Source of the DNA: Flavihumibacter petaseus NBRC 106054
GTDB taxonomy: Bacteria; Bacteroidota; Bacteroidia; Chitinophagales; Chitinophagaceae
DNA: 64,000 nucleotides
Direction: 5' to 3'
Assembly (NCBI RefSeq): GCF_000974785.1
Contig: NZ_BBWV01000003.1
Span: 310,001-374,000, forward strand
Shown here: positions 43,844 to 53,826 of the stretch, one piece after another
How the letters are laid out: each line of letters starts with the position of its first letter
Numbering within the stretch: position 1 is the stretch's first letter
Made by a program: the position numbers and the translations under genes
Notes under the pieces: model-generated
Told to the model about the DNA's origin: nothing
Seen by the model: the letters and a program-made list of their open reading frames with translations, nothing else
The model's database searches: none

Positions 43844-44608
43844 ATGGAGAAGATTGTAATCATACCGACCTATAATGAGCGGGAGAATATAACGAACATC
43901 CTGGATGCCATCTTTTCCCTCCGGCAGGATTTTCATGTCCTGGTAATCGATGACGGATCGCCGGACGGCACTGCCGGGCTAGTAAAAGGCCTGCAGGAAA
44001 AGTACCCTGACAGCCTATTTCTCGAAGAACGTTCCGGGAAACTGGGATTAGGCACTGCCTATATCCACGGATTCAAATGGGCGATTGCCAGGGGATATCA
44101 TTTTGTGTTCGAAATGGACGCCGACTTTTCGCATAATCCCGCTGATCTTCAGCGGTTGTATGAAGCCTGCAAATCAGGTGGTGCAGATGTTGCGATCGGA
44201 TCGCGCTGGGTGAAGGGAGGGGGCACGGTCAACTGGCCCTGGGACCGCATTGCATTATCCAAGGGGGGCAGCCTGTATACCAGGATCATCACCTGGATGC
44301 CGGTTCATGATACGACGGCCGGGTTTGTCTGTTACCGGAAAGAAGTGCTGGAAGCCATCAATCTTGATGCCATCCGGTTCCTGGGGTATGCATTCCAGAT
44401 CGAAATGAAGTTTGCGTCCTGGAAGCTGGGATTCAAAATCAAAGAAGTACCGATCACGTTTGAGGACAGAAAATACGGCGTTTCGAAAATGCATAAAGGC
44501 ATTGTTAAGGAAGGTATTCTCGGCGTACTGAAACTCCGCTGGGAAAGTATTTTCAAAGATTATCACGCCAGGATCAAAAATACCGAAGGAGAGGAAGCCG
44601 CTGCATGA
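43844..44608 (+). CDS. Polyprenol monophosphomannose synthase-like glycosyltransferase (GT2)
   Basis: This 254-residue protein has IIPTYNERENITNILDAIF, VIDDGSPDGTA, the metal-binding EMDADFSHNP and RWVKGGGTVNWPWDRIALSK, the signature of DPM1-like GT2 enzymes. These transfer mannose (or another hexose) from GDP- or UDP-sugar to a polyprenyl phosphate on the inner face of the cytoplasmic membrane. It lacks the C-terminal membrane domain found in some homologues. It follows the exonuclease gene by 5 nt and overlaps the next gene by 4 nt (ATGA). Confidence 0.92.
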   Translation: MEKIVIIPTYNERENITNILDAIFSLRQDFHVLVIDDGSPDGTAGLVKGLQEKYPDSLFLEERSGKLGLGTAYIHGFKWAIARGYHFVFEMDADFSHNPADLQRLYEACKSGGADVAIGSRWVKGGGTVNWPWDRIALSKGGSLYTRIITWMPVHDTTAGFVCYRKEVLEAINLDAIRFLGYAFQIEMKFASWKLGFKIKEVPITFEDRKYGVSKMHKGIVKEGILGVLKLRWESIFKDYHARIKNTEGEEAAA

Positions 44609-45492
44609 AAACGGCATTCGTAAAGCTCCATATCGCGGTATTCCTCGCCGGATTCACGGGTATACTGGGAAGACTTATCACACTAAATGAAGGGTTGCTT
44701 GTATGGTACCGGTTGTTGTTCAGTGCGGTGACATTATGGGCATTCTTCGGCTGGCAGAAAAAAGTGGAGCGCATTCCGCTGGTGATGATAGGTGCCATTA
44801 CGGCAACCGGCCTGATCGCAGCCCTGCACTGGGTGACCTTCTATGCATCGATCAAATATGCCAATGTTTCGGTTGCACTGGTTTGTTTTTCGGCGCTTGG
44901 TTTTTTTACAGCCATTTTCGAACCACTGATCCTCCGGAAAAAGCCGGTGTTGCCGGAGATCCTGCTTGGTCTCCTTGTTATTCTGGGCATTGCCATCATA
45001 TTTCATTTTGATCCCCGGTATAAACTCGGTATCGGAATTGGCCTGGTGTCATCCGTACTGGCAGCAATTTTTCCGGTACTCAACCGGCAACTGCTGCGGT
45101 ATGTTTCCGTTGAAACGCTTACTACTTACGAACTGACCGGTGGTTTTCTTACGCTGTCCATCCTTTTGCCCTTTTACCTTCATTTTTTTCCGGTGGCTAC
45201 TATTCTTCCCGGGTGGCAGGATCTTGGTTGGCTGCTGTTCCTGAGCTGGTTCTGTACCGTATGGGCATTTCAGTTGTCCGCATATGCCCTGAAATATATT
45301 TCGGCATTCACGGTAAACCTTTCTTATAACCTTGAGCCGGTTTATGGGATATTGCTGGCATTTTTTGTGTACCAGGAGAATCGTTACCTCAGCTGGAATT
45401 TTTATATTGGGCTGGCGTTGATTGTACTGGCTGTCAGCCTTCAGATGGTTCGTGTGTATCGCAAAAACCAGGTAGCCAGGTTCAATCCGTAA
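44605..45492 (+). CDS. EamA/DMT family transporter
   Basis: This 295-residue protein has ten hydrophobic spans in two EamA repeats (residues about 5-140 and 150-285), with GILGRLITLNEGLLVWYRLL, HWVTFYASIKYANVSVALVC and LSYNLEPVYGILLAFFVYQE typical of the drug/metabolite transporter superfamily. The substrate cannot be told. Its start overlaps the glycosyltransferase stop by 4 nt, so the two are translationally coupled; the S9 peptidase gene follows after 11 nt. Confidence 0.92.
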   Translation: MKTAFVKLHIAVFLAGFTGILGRLITLNEGLLVWYRLLFSAVTLWAFFGWQKKVERIPLVMIGAITATGLIAALHWVTFYASIKYANVSVALVCFSALGFFTAIFEPLILRKKPVLPEILLGLLVILGIAIIFHFDPRYKLGIGIGLVSSVLAAIFPVLNRQLLRYVSVETLTTYELTGGFLTLSILLPFYLHFFPVATILPGWQDLGWLLFLSWFCTVWAFQLSAYALKYISAFTVNLSYNLEPVYGILLAFFVYQENRYLSWNFYIGLALIVLAVSLQMVRVYRKNQVARFNP

Positions 45493-45503
45493 AATACAGA
45501 CAC

Positions 45504-48407
45504 ATGAAATCTCTACTGTTGTTTTGCTGCCTGCTGGCAGTAGCAGTTGTTGTTGCCCAAAAACAGCCTTTGAACCACCAGGCCTATGACAGCTGGCAAA
45601 GTGTGGGACAGCAGCTGGTGACTGCAGATGGCCGGTATGCTGCCTATGCAGTAGGAGTACAGGAAGGCGATGGTACACTTGAGATAAAAGCGTTGCAGGG
45701 AAAATGGCAGCGGATCGTACCGAGGGGTTACCAGGCATCATTTTCCGATGACGGGCATTACCTGGTTTGTAAGATAAAACCATTGTTCCGCGAAACGAGG
45801 GAGGCGAAAATCAAAAAGAAATCACCGGCGGAAATGCCCAAAGACTCGCTGGCAATCGTATTGCTGGGAACTGACAGTATCCGGATCGTACCGGCGGTGA
45901 AATCGTATAAAATGCCGGAATTCGGTAAGGGGCCGTGGCTGGCATGGCTGAATGAAAAGCCGGTAGCGTCTCCTGCAGCGACGCCGGATTCTGCCTTGCG
46001 TTTGCAGCAAATACTCCGCACGGCTGATTCGTTGTACAAGGTGGCGGATAGCCTGCGGAATAAGGTAACGCAGGCCAGGCAGGAAGGATTGAAAGCGCTG
46101 AAACCGGTCACCCCTGCAGCCAAAAAAGAAAGTAGTGCCGCTGAAGACGGCACTGAGTTGGTTTTATTCAGGCTGACCGATGGCAATGAGCTCCATTTCC
46201 AACAGGTGACCGACTATATCTTTGACCGGAACGGAAGCGCCCTTGCAATTGAATCGAAGCCTCTTTTACTTCGCCGGGATCTCGGCAAAAGCAGCACGGA
46301 TACGGTGATGCGCAATTTTAATGAAATAAAGGGGCTGGCATTCTCCGCTACGGGAGACCGGCTGGCATTTCTGGCAGAACGGGACAGCAGTACGAAATCA
46401 CAACACAAGTACTATAAGATCTGGCAATACAGCAAGGGAGGTGACAGTGCCAAACTGCTGGCTGCAAAACCACTTACCGGAATGCTGATCTTTCAACCGG
46501 AATATACCCCCTGGTACAGTAAAGATGGCCGGAGGCTGTTTGTTGGTGTATGCCGGGAATGGCCGGTAAAGGACACCAGTCTTGTTGATTTTGAGACTGC
46601 GCGCCTTGACCTCTGGCATTATCGTGATGAATACCTGCAGCCACAGCAGCTGGTCCAACTGACAGCTGAAAAGAACAGGTCCTGGCTCACCCTGATTGAT
46701 CCGGTAAACGGAACGGAAACACCACTGGCGGATGATTCCTGTGAAGTGGTTGTGCCTGCCGGTAAGGGTGATCAGCTTTTTGCGCTTGGTACCAGTAACA
46801 AAGCCTACCGGGTAAGGCAGCAATGGACGCAGGATGGGAGCAGGGATATTTATGCAGTAAATCTACATGACGGCAGCCGGCGCCTTGTTGCAACCGGTGT
46901 TCGCGGCAACCAGGGTTTTATTTCACCGGGAGGGAAGTATATCTCCTGGTATGACATGAAAGGCCGGCGGTGGATGAGCTATGAAACGGCTACAGGGGTT
47001 CGCAGGGAACTCTCAAAAAGTATCAACCACCCGTTGTTTGACGAAGAAGATGACCATCCTGACGATCCTCCACCATATGGCTTTATGGGTTGGCAGGATG
47101 ATGACCGGTTTGCATTTGTATATGATCGTTTTGATGTGTGGAAATGTGATCTTTCCGGAGTTGCAGCTCCCCTGAATTTTACAGCTGGCGATGGCCGCCG
47201 GGCGAATGTTACGATCCGGTACGAGGAACTTGACAGGGAACATGATGGTATTCCTGAAAACAAGCCAATGCTGTTCAGTCTCTTCAGCAATACAACGAAA
47301 GGGTATAACTGGTATAGCTATGCGCCAGGCGGAAATTTCGGTCCGGACGGGCGCGCAGCAGCGCTTCCGTATTCATTGGTAACAGCAGCAGTGGTGTTGT
47401 CTCCCGTTAAGGCGCGGGATGCTGACAACCTGATTTACCAGCGCCAGACGCCATCCAGTAATGATATTTATGCCACGACCTTGCCGGTCGCAGGAGATCC
47501 GGCTGCTTCAGTAAAGCTGAGCAGCCTGAATCCACAGCAGGCGTTCTATAACTGGTTCACCGTAGAACTTCGACAGTGGAAACAATTTGACGGCAAAATG
47601 AGTGAAGGCCTGCTGTACAAGCCGGAAAATTTTGACCCGGCAAAAAAGTATCCCGTCATTCTTTATTTCTATGAAAAGGATGCCGGGCGCCGCTACAACT
47701 ATATTGAACCTGCACCTGTGCGGGCATCGATCAATATTGCATATTACACCAGCAATGGCTATATCGTGTTTGATCCCGATATCAGTTATAAAACCGGTCA
47801 GCCGGGAGAGGATGCCTACAATGCAGTGGTCAGCGCAGCAAAATGGTTAACAAAATTTCCGTGGGTGGACAGTACGAAAATGGGAATCCAGGGACATAGC
47901 TGGGGCGGCTACCAGGTAGCTTACCTTGTTACCCGTACCAATATGTTCGCTGCTGCAGAGGCTGGTGCCCCTGTTAGCAATATGACCAGTGCCTATGGGG
48001 GGATCAGGTGGGGAACGGGGATCAGCCGGCAATTTCAGTATGAAAGGACACAGAGCAGACTCGGTGCCACATTGTGGGAGAACCGGGATCGTTATCTGAA
48101 GAATTCACCGCTTTTCCGGGCGGATAGGATCAAAACACCGCTGCTGATCCTGCATAATGACAAAGATGATGCTGTGCCCTGGTACCAGGGTATAGAATTA
48201 TTTACGGCGCTGAAGCGGTTGGGCCGCACGACCTGGCTGGTGAATTACAATGATGAGTTGCACGGCATATCGGAAAGGCGTAACCGAAAAGACTGGACCA
48301 TCCGGATGTCACAGTTCTTTGATCATTACCTGAAAGGTAAACCGGCTCCGGCATGGATGGAGCGTGGCATTCCGGCGATGAAAAAGGGCGTTGACTGGGG
48401 TTTATGA
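45504..48407 (+). CDS. S9 family (prolyl oligopeptidase-type) serine peptidase, exported
   Basis: This 967-residue protein has a signal peptide (MKSLLLFCCLLAVAVVVAQ) and a long N-terminal propeller region (about 20-690) with a Lys/Ala-rich insert near residues 170-220. The C-terminal alpha/beta-hydrolase has Ser799 (GIQGHSWGGYQVAYL), Asp in LHNDKDDAVPW and His in DELHGISERRNRKDW. It should cleave peptides in the periplasm or outside. It is longer than the DPP IV homologue at 14455-16638 and lacks that protein's double-Glu motif, so specificity differs. It is the last gene of a run starting with the exonuclease; its 3' end overlaps the next gene on the other strand by 6 nt. Confidence 0.93.
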   Translation: MKSLLLFCCLLAVAVVVAQKQPLNHQAYDSWQSVGQQLVTADGRYAAYAVGVQEGDGTLEIKALQGKWQRIVPRGYQASFSDDGHYLVCKIKPLFRETREAKIKKKSPAEMPKDSLAIVLLGTDSIRIVPAVKSYKMPEFGKGPWLAWLNEKPVASPAATPDSALRLQQILRTADSLYKVADSLRNKVTQARQEGLKALKPVTPAAKKESSAAEDGTELVLFRLTDGNELHFQQVTDYIFDRNGSALAIESKPLLLRRDLGKSSTDTVMRNFNEIKGLAFSATGDRLAFLAERDSSTKSQHKYYKIWQYSKGGDSAKLLAAKPLTGMLIFQPEYTPWYSKDGRRLFVGVCREWPVKDTSLVDFETARLDLWHYRDEYLQPQQLVQLTAEKNRSWLTLIDPVNGTETPLADDSCEVVVPAGKGDQLFALGTSNKAYRVRQQWTQDGSRDIYAVNLHDGSRRLVATGVRGNQGFISPGGKYISWYDMKGRRWMSYETATGVRRELSKSINHPLFDEEDDHPDDPPPYGFMGWQDDDRFAFVYDRFDVWKCDLSGVAAPLNFTAGDGRRANVTIRYEELDREHDGIPENKPMLFSLFSNTTKGYNWYSYAPGGNFGPDGRAAALPYSLVTAAVVLSPVKARDADNLIYQRQTPSSNDIYATTLPVAGDPAASVKLSSLNPQQAFYNWFTVELRQWKQFDGKMSEGLLYKPENFDPAKKYPVILYFYEKDAGRRYNYIEPAPVRASINIAYYTSNGYIVFDPDISYKTGQPGEDAYNAVVSAAKWLTKFPWVDSTKMGIQGHSWGGYQVAYLVTRTNMFAAAEAGAPVSNMTSAYGGIRWGTGISRQFQYERTQSRLGATLWENRDRYLKNSPLFRADRIKTPLLILHNDKDDAVPWYQGIELFTALKRLGRTTWLVNYNDELHGISERRNRKDWTIRMSQFFDHYLKGKPAPAWMERGIPAMKKGVDWGL

Positions 48408-49109
48408 TATATAACGGACCAGGCAGCGTTTGGCAATAGGCAACAACGTTTCTTCCACCGGGAAGGCCAGTTCGGCGTTTATGGTGTACACTGCAGGGTT
48501 CGGCAATTCCTTTTTTTCCCGGATAAGGGACACCTTCATGTTTTCATAACTGTTGGCAATGCTTCGCTGCCAGCGGGTCAGGAAAGTGGTTCGGATGGCG
48601 CGGAACTGTTCATCATATTTTTCAAAAAAGCTTAGCCGGTAATAATATACCAACGTGGTTTTGGTCTGCCCGGAGGCCAGGAAAAAATACCCTTCCTTGT
48701 TATCCAGCGGCACGAGGCCGACCGGTTCGATATGAATACTGTTCTCGACCGTTTCATAGATCTCCGTTCCATTCCGGATGGATACCTTGATGGCTTTTTC
48801 TGCAAAATGAATAATGCTTTCCAGTTCTTCCATTATTTCATCGTCAGCGATCATCTGTTCATACAACAACTGCAGGTTTTCGATCTGGATCCCGGTCAGT
48901 TTTTTAGGAAACTGATCCTGCATGATCTTTTTGTTGTCGCGCAGTTTGATGATGTTGTTGTAATGGAAAATAATGTCTGCCAGCTGCGGATAGAGCATAT
49001 TCTGGTCAAAATATTTGTTGATTTCCTGGAGGTAGGCGAGGAGTGTATATTTCTTTAATTCGAAATCGATGAAACCTTCAGCGAACCAGGTTTGGGACAA
49101 AGTTTTCAT
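48402..49109 (-). CDS. Conserved hypothetical protein, cytoplasmic
   Basis: This 235-residue protein has no signal peptide or membrane span. It starts with MKTLSQTWFAEGFIDFELKK and has a helical first half (YLQEINKYFDQNMLYPQLAD, QLLYEQMIADDEIMEELESI) and a beta-rich second half (GYFFLASGQTKTTLVYYYRL). I do not recognise a named family. It is divergent from the histidine phosphatase gene and convergent with the S9 peptidase gene, overlapping it by 6 nt. Confidence 0.8.
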   Translation of the reverse strand: MKTLSQTWFAEGFIDFELKKYTLLAYLQEINKYFDQNMLYPQLADIIFHYNNIIKLRDNKKIMQDQFPKKLTGIQIENLQLLYEQMIADDEIMEELESIIHFAEKAIKVSIRNGTEIYETVENSIHIEPVGLVPLDNKEGYFFLASGQTKTTLVYYYRLSFFEKYDEQFRAIRTTFLTRWQRSIANSYENMKVSLIREKKELPNPAVYTINAELAFPVEETLLPIAKRCLVRYIS

Positions 49110-49158
49110 GGCGAAAGAATTTTACTATAATTTACTGAAATTGTATAAAACCTTTCGT

Positions 49159-49662
49159 ATGCTTAGCCGGTTGGTTGTATTTGCACTCGTCGTTATGATA
49201 ACGGGCTGCACGCACAAATATTATATTGTTCGCCACGGGGAGAAGGCTGTAACGCAAAATGCTGATGCTCAGACGGCAAAAGATCCGGCTTTGAGCGAGG
49301 CGGGTACAGACCGGGCGATGGCATTGCTCGGGCGCCTGAAAGATGAGCGGATCGGCCAGGTTTTCAGCACGCGAACCATACGAACCAAGGCTACTGCGCA
49401 ACCCGTTGCTACCAATTTCGGTCTTCCCATCCAGGAATATGACAAGGTAGATACGGCTTTTCTCAACAAGATCAGATCCATTAAGGACAATGTGCTCATC
49501 GTAGGCCATAGCAACACCGTTGATGATATTGTAAATGGCCTCGTGCCCGGTGCAAAACTTACCGATTTGCCGGAAACTTCCTATGATAATCTCTTCATTG
49601 TAAAGCGAAGAGGAAAGCGCTTTCAGCTGATCCATCAGCACTACGGCGCACCTTCAGAGTAA
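49159..49662 (+). CDS. Histidine phosphatase superfamily lipoprotein
   Basis: The protein has 167 residues from the ATG at 49159, chosen over an upstream in-frame ATG (49069) because it gives a proper lipoprotein leader (MLSRLVVFALVVMITGC, Cys17). The catalytic motif YYIVRHGEKA (RHG at 25-27) and the second His in VLIVGHSNTVDDI are present, with Arg and Glu partners in FSTRTIRTKATAQPVA. The size suits the short branch of the family related to SixA and similar phosphatases. An anchored, probably periplasmic phosphatase; the substrate is unknown. Convergent with the E2 gene, 6 nt apart. Confidence 0.88.
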   Translation: MLSRLVVFALVVMITGCTHKYYIVRHGEKAVTQNADAQTAKDPALSEAGTDRAMALLGRLKDERIGQVFSTRTIRTKATAQPVATNFGLPIQEYDKVDTAFLNKIRSIKDNVLIVGHSNTVDDIVNGLVPGAKLTDLPETSYDNLFIVKRRGKRFQLIHQHYGAPSE

Positions 49663-49668
49663 CAGGTT

Positions 49669-51054
49669 TCAGAACTGTTTTTCGGGATCGAACTGTTCCA
49701 GTTCACGGGCTACTGCCGACAGGAAGGTGGCACCAAGGCTGCCGTCAACGATCCGGTGGTCGTAGCTCATGCTGAGGTACATCATGTGCCGGATCGCTAT
49801 GGAATCGCCCTGCGCTGTTTCAATCACCACAGGCCTTTTCTTGATCGCGCCCACGGCGAGAATGGCTACCTGGGGCTGATTAATGATAGGAGTGCCCATA
49901 AGGCTTCCGAAAGTTCCGACATTGGTAAGGGTAAAAGTTCCACCCTGGGTATCTTCCGGCTTCAGTTTATTGTTCCTGGCGCTATCTGCCAGGTTGTTCA
50001 CCTGGCGGGCAAGTCCCACAAGATTGAGCTGGTCAGCGTTTTTAATCACCGGAACGATAAGGTTGCCGGTAGGCAGTGCAGTTGCCATACCGATATTGAT
50101 ATCTTTCTTAATAATGATCTGGTTACCGTCAAGGCTGCTGTTTACAAGGGGGTATTTCTTGATGCAGCGTACAATGGCTTCAATGAAGAGTGGGGTGAAA
50201 GTGATTTTGGTACCTTCCTGTTTGAAGAACTTGTCTTTCACACGGTCACGCCACAGCACGAGGTTGGTCACGTCTGCTTCTGAAAAACTGGTCACATGGG
50301 GACTCACGTGTTTGGACTTCACCATATGGTCAGCGATCAGCCGGCGCATTCTGTCCATTTCGATTATTTCAACGTTGCCGGTAGTGGCAGTGCCAGTTAC
50401 TGATGGGGCAGGTGTCAGACTGGTATCGGCTTTTTCAACCGGTGCAGGGGGGGGCGTAACGGCAGGGACGGTTGTTGCCGGTGTTGGCGCTGTAACAGGA
50501 GAGGGCAGACCTGATTTCCGGTTTTCCACGAATTGCAGGATATCTTTTTTGGTAACCCTGCCTTCATTGCCGGTTCCGGTAATATGCTCCAGTTCACTCA
50601 TGGATACGCCTTCACTGTTCGCGATGTTCAGCACCAAAGGGCTATAAAACCGGTTACCATTTCCGGAGAGCGCAGCGGGTGCACCTGGGGAAGCGGGTAA
50701 AGCTGTTGTTGCAGACATATTGGACGATTCAGCTGGTTGGGTGTAGACAGGTGAAGGATCTTTGGCCGGTTGGGGCGATGTAACAGGGGAAGTACTGCCT
50801 GTGTTTTCCCCGACAGCAGTCCTGATCCTTGCGATGACAGCGCCTACAGGAACAACAGCATCCACGGAAAAAAGCTGCTCCTCGAGGATGCCTGCAGCAG
50901 TGCTGGGAACTTCGCTGTCCACCTTGTCTGTTGCAATTTCCAGAACGCTTTCTTCCAGTTTTACAACGTCTCCCGGATTCTTTAACCATTTCAGGATGGT
51001 CGCCTCCATGATGCTTTCTCCCATTTTCGGCATAACCAGGTCAACAATCGCCAT
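49669..51054 (-). CDS. 2-oxo acid dehydrogenase E2, dihydrolipoamide acyltransferase
   Basis: This 461-residue protein has an N-terminal lipoyl domain (residues 1-80) with lipoyl Lys44 in ATDKVDSEVPS, a Pro/Ala/Thr-rich linker, a peripheral-subunit-binding domain (FYSPLVLNIANSEGVSMSEL, GTGNEGRVTKKDILQFVE, about 135-178), a second Pro/Thr-rich linker and the catalytic domain with SYDHRIVDGSLG (catalytic His) near residue 430. It transfers the acyl group to CoA; DKVDSEVPS and overall form resemble branched-chain or pyruvate E2 of Bacteroidetes. No E1 gene is next to it, and the E3 gene at the right edge is 13 kb away. It lies 55 nt after cinA on the same strand. Confidence 0.93.
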   Translation of the reverse strand: MAIVDLVMPKMGESIMEATILKWLKNPGDVVKLEESVLEIATDKVDSEVPSTAAGILEEQLFSVDAVVPVGAVIARIRTAVGENTGSTSPVTSPQPAKDPSPVYTQPAESSNMSATTALPASPGAPAALSGNGNRFYSPLVLNIANSEGVSMSELEHITGTGNEGRVTKKDILQFVENRKSGLPSPVTAPTPATTVPAVTPPPAPVEKADTSLTPAPSVTGTATTGNVEIIEMDRMRRLIADHMVKSKHVSPHVTSFSEADVTNLVLWRDRVKDKFFKQEGTKITFTPLFIEAIVRCIKKYPLVNSSLDGNQIIIKKDINIGMATALPTGNLIVPVIKNADQLNLVGLARQVNNLADSARNNKLKPEDTQGGTFTLTNVGTFGSLMGTPIINQPQVAILAVGAIKKRPVVIETAQGDSIAIRHMMYLSMSYDHRIVDGSLGATFLSAVARELEQFDPEKQF

Positions 51055-51109
51055 AATGTCTTTTGATTTGTGGCCAAAGGTAAGGATTCAGGCCTAATGT
51101 TAATGACTG

Positions 51110-52381
51110 TTAGTTTTTTGGATGGAAAGACTGATCCAGCATGAATTTGCGCAGAAAATTAAGTGCATTGAAGGAAGCCAGCTCTATATTTCTCATCCGG
51201 TCAAAACGGAACTGGAACCGCATGGCCCTGACGCCGTTTTTATTCCCCGCTGCGATCCACACTGTTCCGACGGGCTTTTCTTCAGAGCCCCCTCCCGGAC
51301 CCATAATGCCACTTGTTGCAATGGCATAATCACTTTTGAAGGAGGCCAGGGCACCTTTCACCATTTGCGTTACGGTAGCTTCACTTACTGCACCATCACT
51401 TTGAAGTGTCGCTTCAGGAACGCCCAGGAGGTCAGTTTTAACAGCATTGGCATAGCTGATCACGGAACCGTTGAAATATTGGCTGGAACCGGCCCGTGAA
51501 GTGATCAGGTGGGCAATATATCCACCGGTACAACTTTCTGCCGTAGCGAGTGTAGCGTTCCGCTCCAGCAATAACCGCGCGACGGCCGCTTCCATCGGTT
51601 CATCCCTGCTGGTAGCGACCACATCAGCCAGTTGTTCCTGCAAGGTTTCAAACAGGCTATCCATCTGCATGATCAGTTCTTCCCTGTTGAAACCAGTTGC
51701 GCTCAGGCGAAGCCGAACCATGCCGTAATGTGGCAGGTAGGCCAGTTTGACATGGGAGGGCAATGCATTTTCGAATGCGCTGATCCGGTCTGCCAGGAAT
51801 GATTCGCCAATGCCGGCAGTGAGCATTGTCCGGTGCAGGATCAATGGAAGTTTGTACCGGCCGACCAGTTCCGGAATGACGCTATCTTTCATCATGCCTT
51901 TCATTTCGAATGGAACGCCCGGCATGCTGACAAGGATCCGACCGTTCTTTTCGAACCACATTCCCGGTGCGGTGCCATTCGCATTATGAATCACCGTGCA
52001 GGTATCCGGAACTTCTGCCTGTTTTTCATTCCGTGGAATCATCGGTCGTTTGTAGACTTTATCAAACAGGTAGCGCACATGCTCCAACACCTTTTGGTTC
52101 AACACCAGTTTTCCTCCGAAATATTCATTGAGCAGGGGTTTTGTGATGTCGTCTGCTGTTGGACCCAATCCACCGGTCACCAGTACTATATGGCTTCCGG
52201 CCATCTCCTGATCGATTGCATTCCAGATGGCCTGCCAATCGTCACCCACGGCGACACGGCGGCTAACGGAAATGCCTACCTGATTCAGCTCCTGCGCCAT
52301 CCAGGCGCTATTGGTATCTACAACCTGCCCGATAAGCAATTCATCTCCGATGGTAATAATACTGCTGGTAATGATTTCCAT
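51110..52381 (-). CDS. cinA: CinA family protein (competence/damage-inducible, NMN deamidase-like)
   Basis: The protein has 423 residues from the ATG at 52381 (MEIITSSIITIGDELLIGQV); an ATG 48 nt upstream was rejected as it adds a non-conserved leader. Residues 1-170 form the MoaB/MogA-like domain with VTGGLGPTADDITKP; residues about 255-420 form the CinA C-terminal domain with the catalytic ATAESCTGGYIAHLITSRAG and SGIMGPGGGSEEKPVGTVW. The C-terminal domain deamidates nicotinamide mononucleotide in NAD recycling in many bacteria; the N-terminal domain can act as an ADP-ribose pyrophosphatase. Divergent from dacB. Confidence 0.94.
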   Translation of the reverse strand: MEIITSSIITIGDELLIGQVVDTNSAWMAQELNQVGISVSRRVAVGDDWQAIWNAIDQEMAGSHIVLVTGGLGPTADDITKPLLNEYFGGKLVLNQKVLEHVRYLFDKVYKRPMIPRNEKQAEVPDTCTVIHNANGTAPGMWFEKNGRILVSMPGVPFEMKGMMKDSVIPELVGRYKLPLILHRTMLTAGIGESFLADRISAFENALPSHVKLAYLPHYGMVRLRLSATGFNREELIMQMDSLFETLQEQLADVVATSRDEPMEAAVARLLLERNATLATAESCTGGYIAHLITSRAGSSQYFNGSVISYANAVKTDLLGVPEATLQSDGAVSEATVTQMVKGALASFKSDYAIATSGIMGPGGGSEEKPVGTVWIAAGNKNGVRAMRFQFRFDRMRNIELASFNALNFLRKFMLDQSFHPKN

Positions 52382-52413
52382 AAATATCCGTGAAGTACTA
52401 AAGGTAATCGCAA

Positions 52414-53826
52414 ATGAATTATATTTCACAGATGAAGCTTTTATGCGCGTACATCTTGTTGCTGGTGTTCACAAGTCTGACATTAACAGGAGCTGCTCAG
52501 ACGGGGATGCCTGCCGGCTGGCAAAAGGCCATTGATGTTTTTTCACACGATACGGCATTGCGTTATGCCGGCTGGTCAGTTGTAGTGGCAGATGCGAATA
52601 CCGGAAAAATTTTAACAGAAAGGCAGGGTGATCTTGGTCTGCCTGCAGCAAGCACCCAAAAGATCTTTACGAGTATTGCTGCGTATGCTTTGCTGGGCAG
52701 GCAATATCAGTTTGAAACGAAATGGGGTTATACAGGAAATATCAGGGATGGTGTGTTGTCGGGTGATCTTGTGCTGATGCCTTCCGGTGATCCTTCTTTC
52801 GGCAGCTGGCGTTACGCAGGCAGCAGGCCTGAGGTGATACTGGACAGCCTTGTTGCAGCCGTTAAGAAAGCGGGGATCGTGCGGGTCACCGGGAAGCTGC
52901 GCATAATGCATATCCGGTGGGAGAATTCCATTCCCGATGGTTGGATCTGGCAGGATATCGGCAATTATTACGGCGCCGGTGCATATGCCCTCAACTGGCG
53001 GGAGAATCAATTCGACCTGGTATTTGAATCTCCGGATAAAATTGGAGAACAAACAAAAGTCATCAGTACCAGGCCGGCATTCCTGGAGGGATTCGGAGTC
53101 AGGAATGAAGTATTGTCGGGTGCAGCAGGGTCCGGTGATAATTCAATAATCTATCTCGCACCAGGGGCAGATTCCGGTTGGGTATCCGGTACCATTCCGG
53201 TTCGCGAGAAAGGGTTTGAAGTTTCCGGTTCATTGCCTGATCCGGAAAGGCAGTTTCTTGCCGAGCTACGGCAACAGCTGAACAGGAACGGCGTTCCTGT
53301 ATTGCAGGAGGGGGGTCCTGCATCGGACCAGCAAACAACACTATGGACGTATAGAAGTCCGCCGCTGGACAGCCTCAATTACTGGTTTCTCCGGAAGAGC
53401 ATCAACCTGTATGGTGAAGCATTGCTGAAGGCTATCGCCGGGAAAGCAGGACATACAGCATCGACTGCATCGGGAGTGGAGGTACTCAGAAATTTCTGGC
53501 AGCAACAGGGTATCGATCAGCATGCCATCATGGTGATCGATGGCAGCGGCCTTTCTCCCCAAAACAGGATCACGTGCCGCAGCCTGGTGAGTGCCTTGCT
53601 TTATGCTGCTAAGCAACCCTGGTTTCCGGGTTTCTATGCGTCGATGCCCGTGTATAACGGCATGCGGTTGAAAAGCGGATCCATCAGCGGATCGAGGGCT
53701 TTTGCCGGATATCACCGTTCGGCTAACGGCAGGGAATATGTGTTGGCGGTGGTTGCCAACAATTATTCCTGCAGTTCTTCGCAGATCGTCAGGAAAATGT
53801 TTGAATTGCTGGATCAGCTGAAGTAA
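52414..53826 (+). CDS. dacB: D-alanyl-D-alanine carboxypeptidase/endopeptidase (PBP4 type)
   Basis: The protein has 470 residues from the first ATG (another in-frame ATG at 52432 is possible) and a signal peptide through TLTGAAQ. The active-site motif is S80-T-Q-K83 (AASTQKIFTS), SGLSPQN is the SxN box and KSGSISGSRAF the KTG-like box, the set of the S13 peptidase family with its inserted domain between about 100 and 260. It trims or cleaves peptidoglycan cross-links in the periplasm. The last 13 nt overlap the thioesterase gene on the other strand. Confidence 0.93.
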   Translation: MNYISQMKLLCAYILLLVFTSLTLTGAAQTGMPAGWQKAIDVFSHDTALRYAGWSVVVADANTGKILTERQGDLGLPAASTQKIFTSIAAYALLGRQYQFETKWGYTGNIRDGVLSGDLVLMPSGDPSFGSWRYAGSRPEVILDSLVAAVKKAGIVRVTGKLRIMHIRWENSIPDGWIWQDIGNYYGAGAYALNWRENQFDLVFESPDKIGEQTKVISTRPAFLEGFGVRNEVLSGAAGSGDNSIIYLAPGADSGWVSGTIPVREKGFEVSGSLPDPERQFLAELRQQLNRNGVPVLQEGGPASDQQTTLWTYRSPPLDSLNYWFLRKSINLYGEALLKAIAGKAGHTASTASGVEVLRNFWQQQGIDQHAIMVIDGSGLSPQNRITCRSLVSALLYAAKQPWFPGFYASMPVYNGMRLKSGSISGSRAFAGYHRSANGREYVLAVVANNYSCSSSQIVRKMFELLDQLK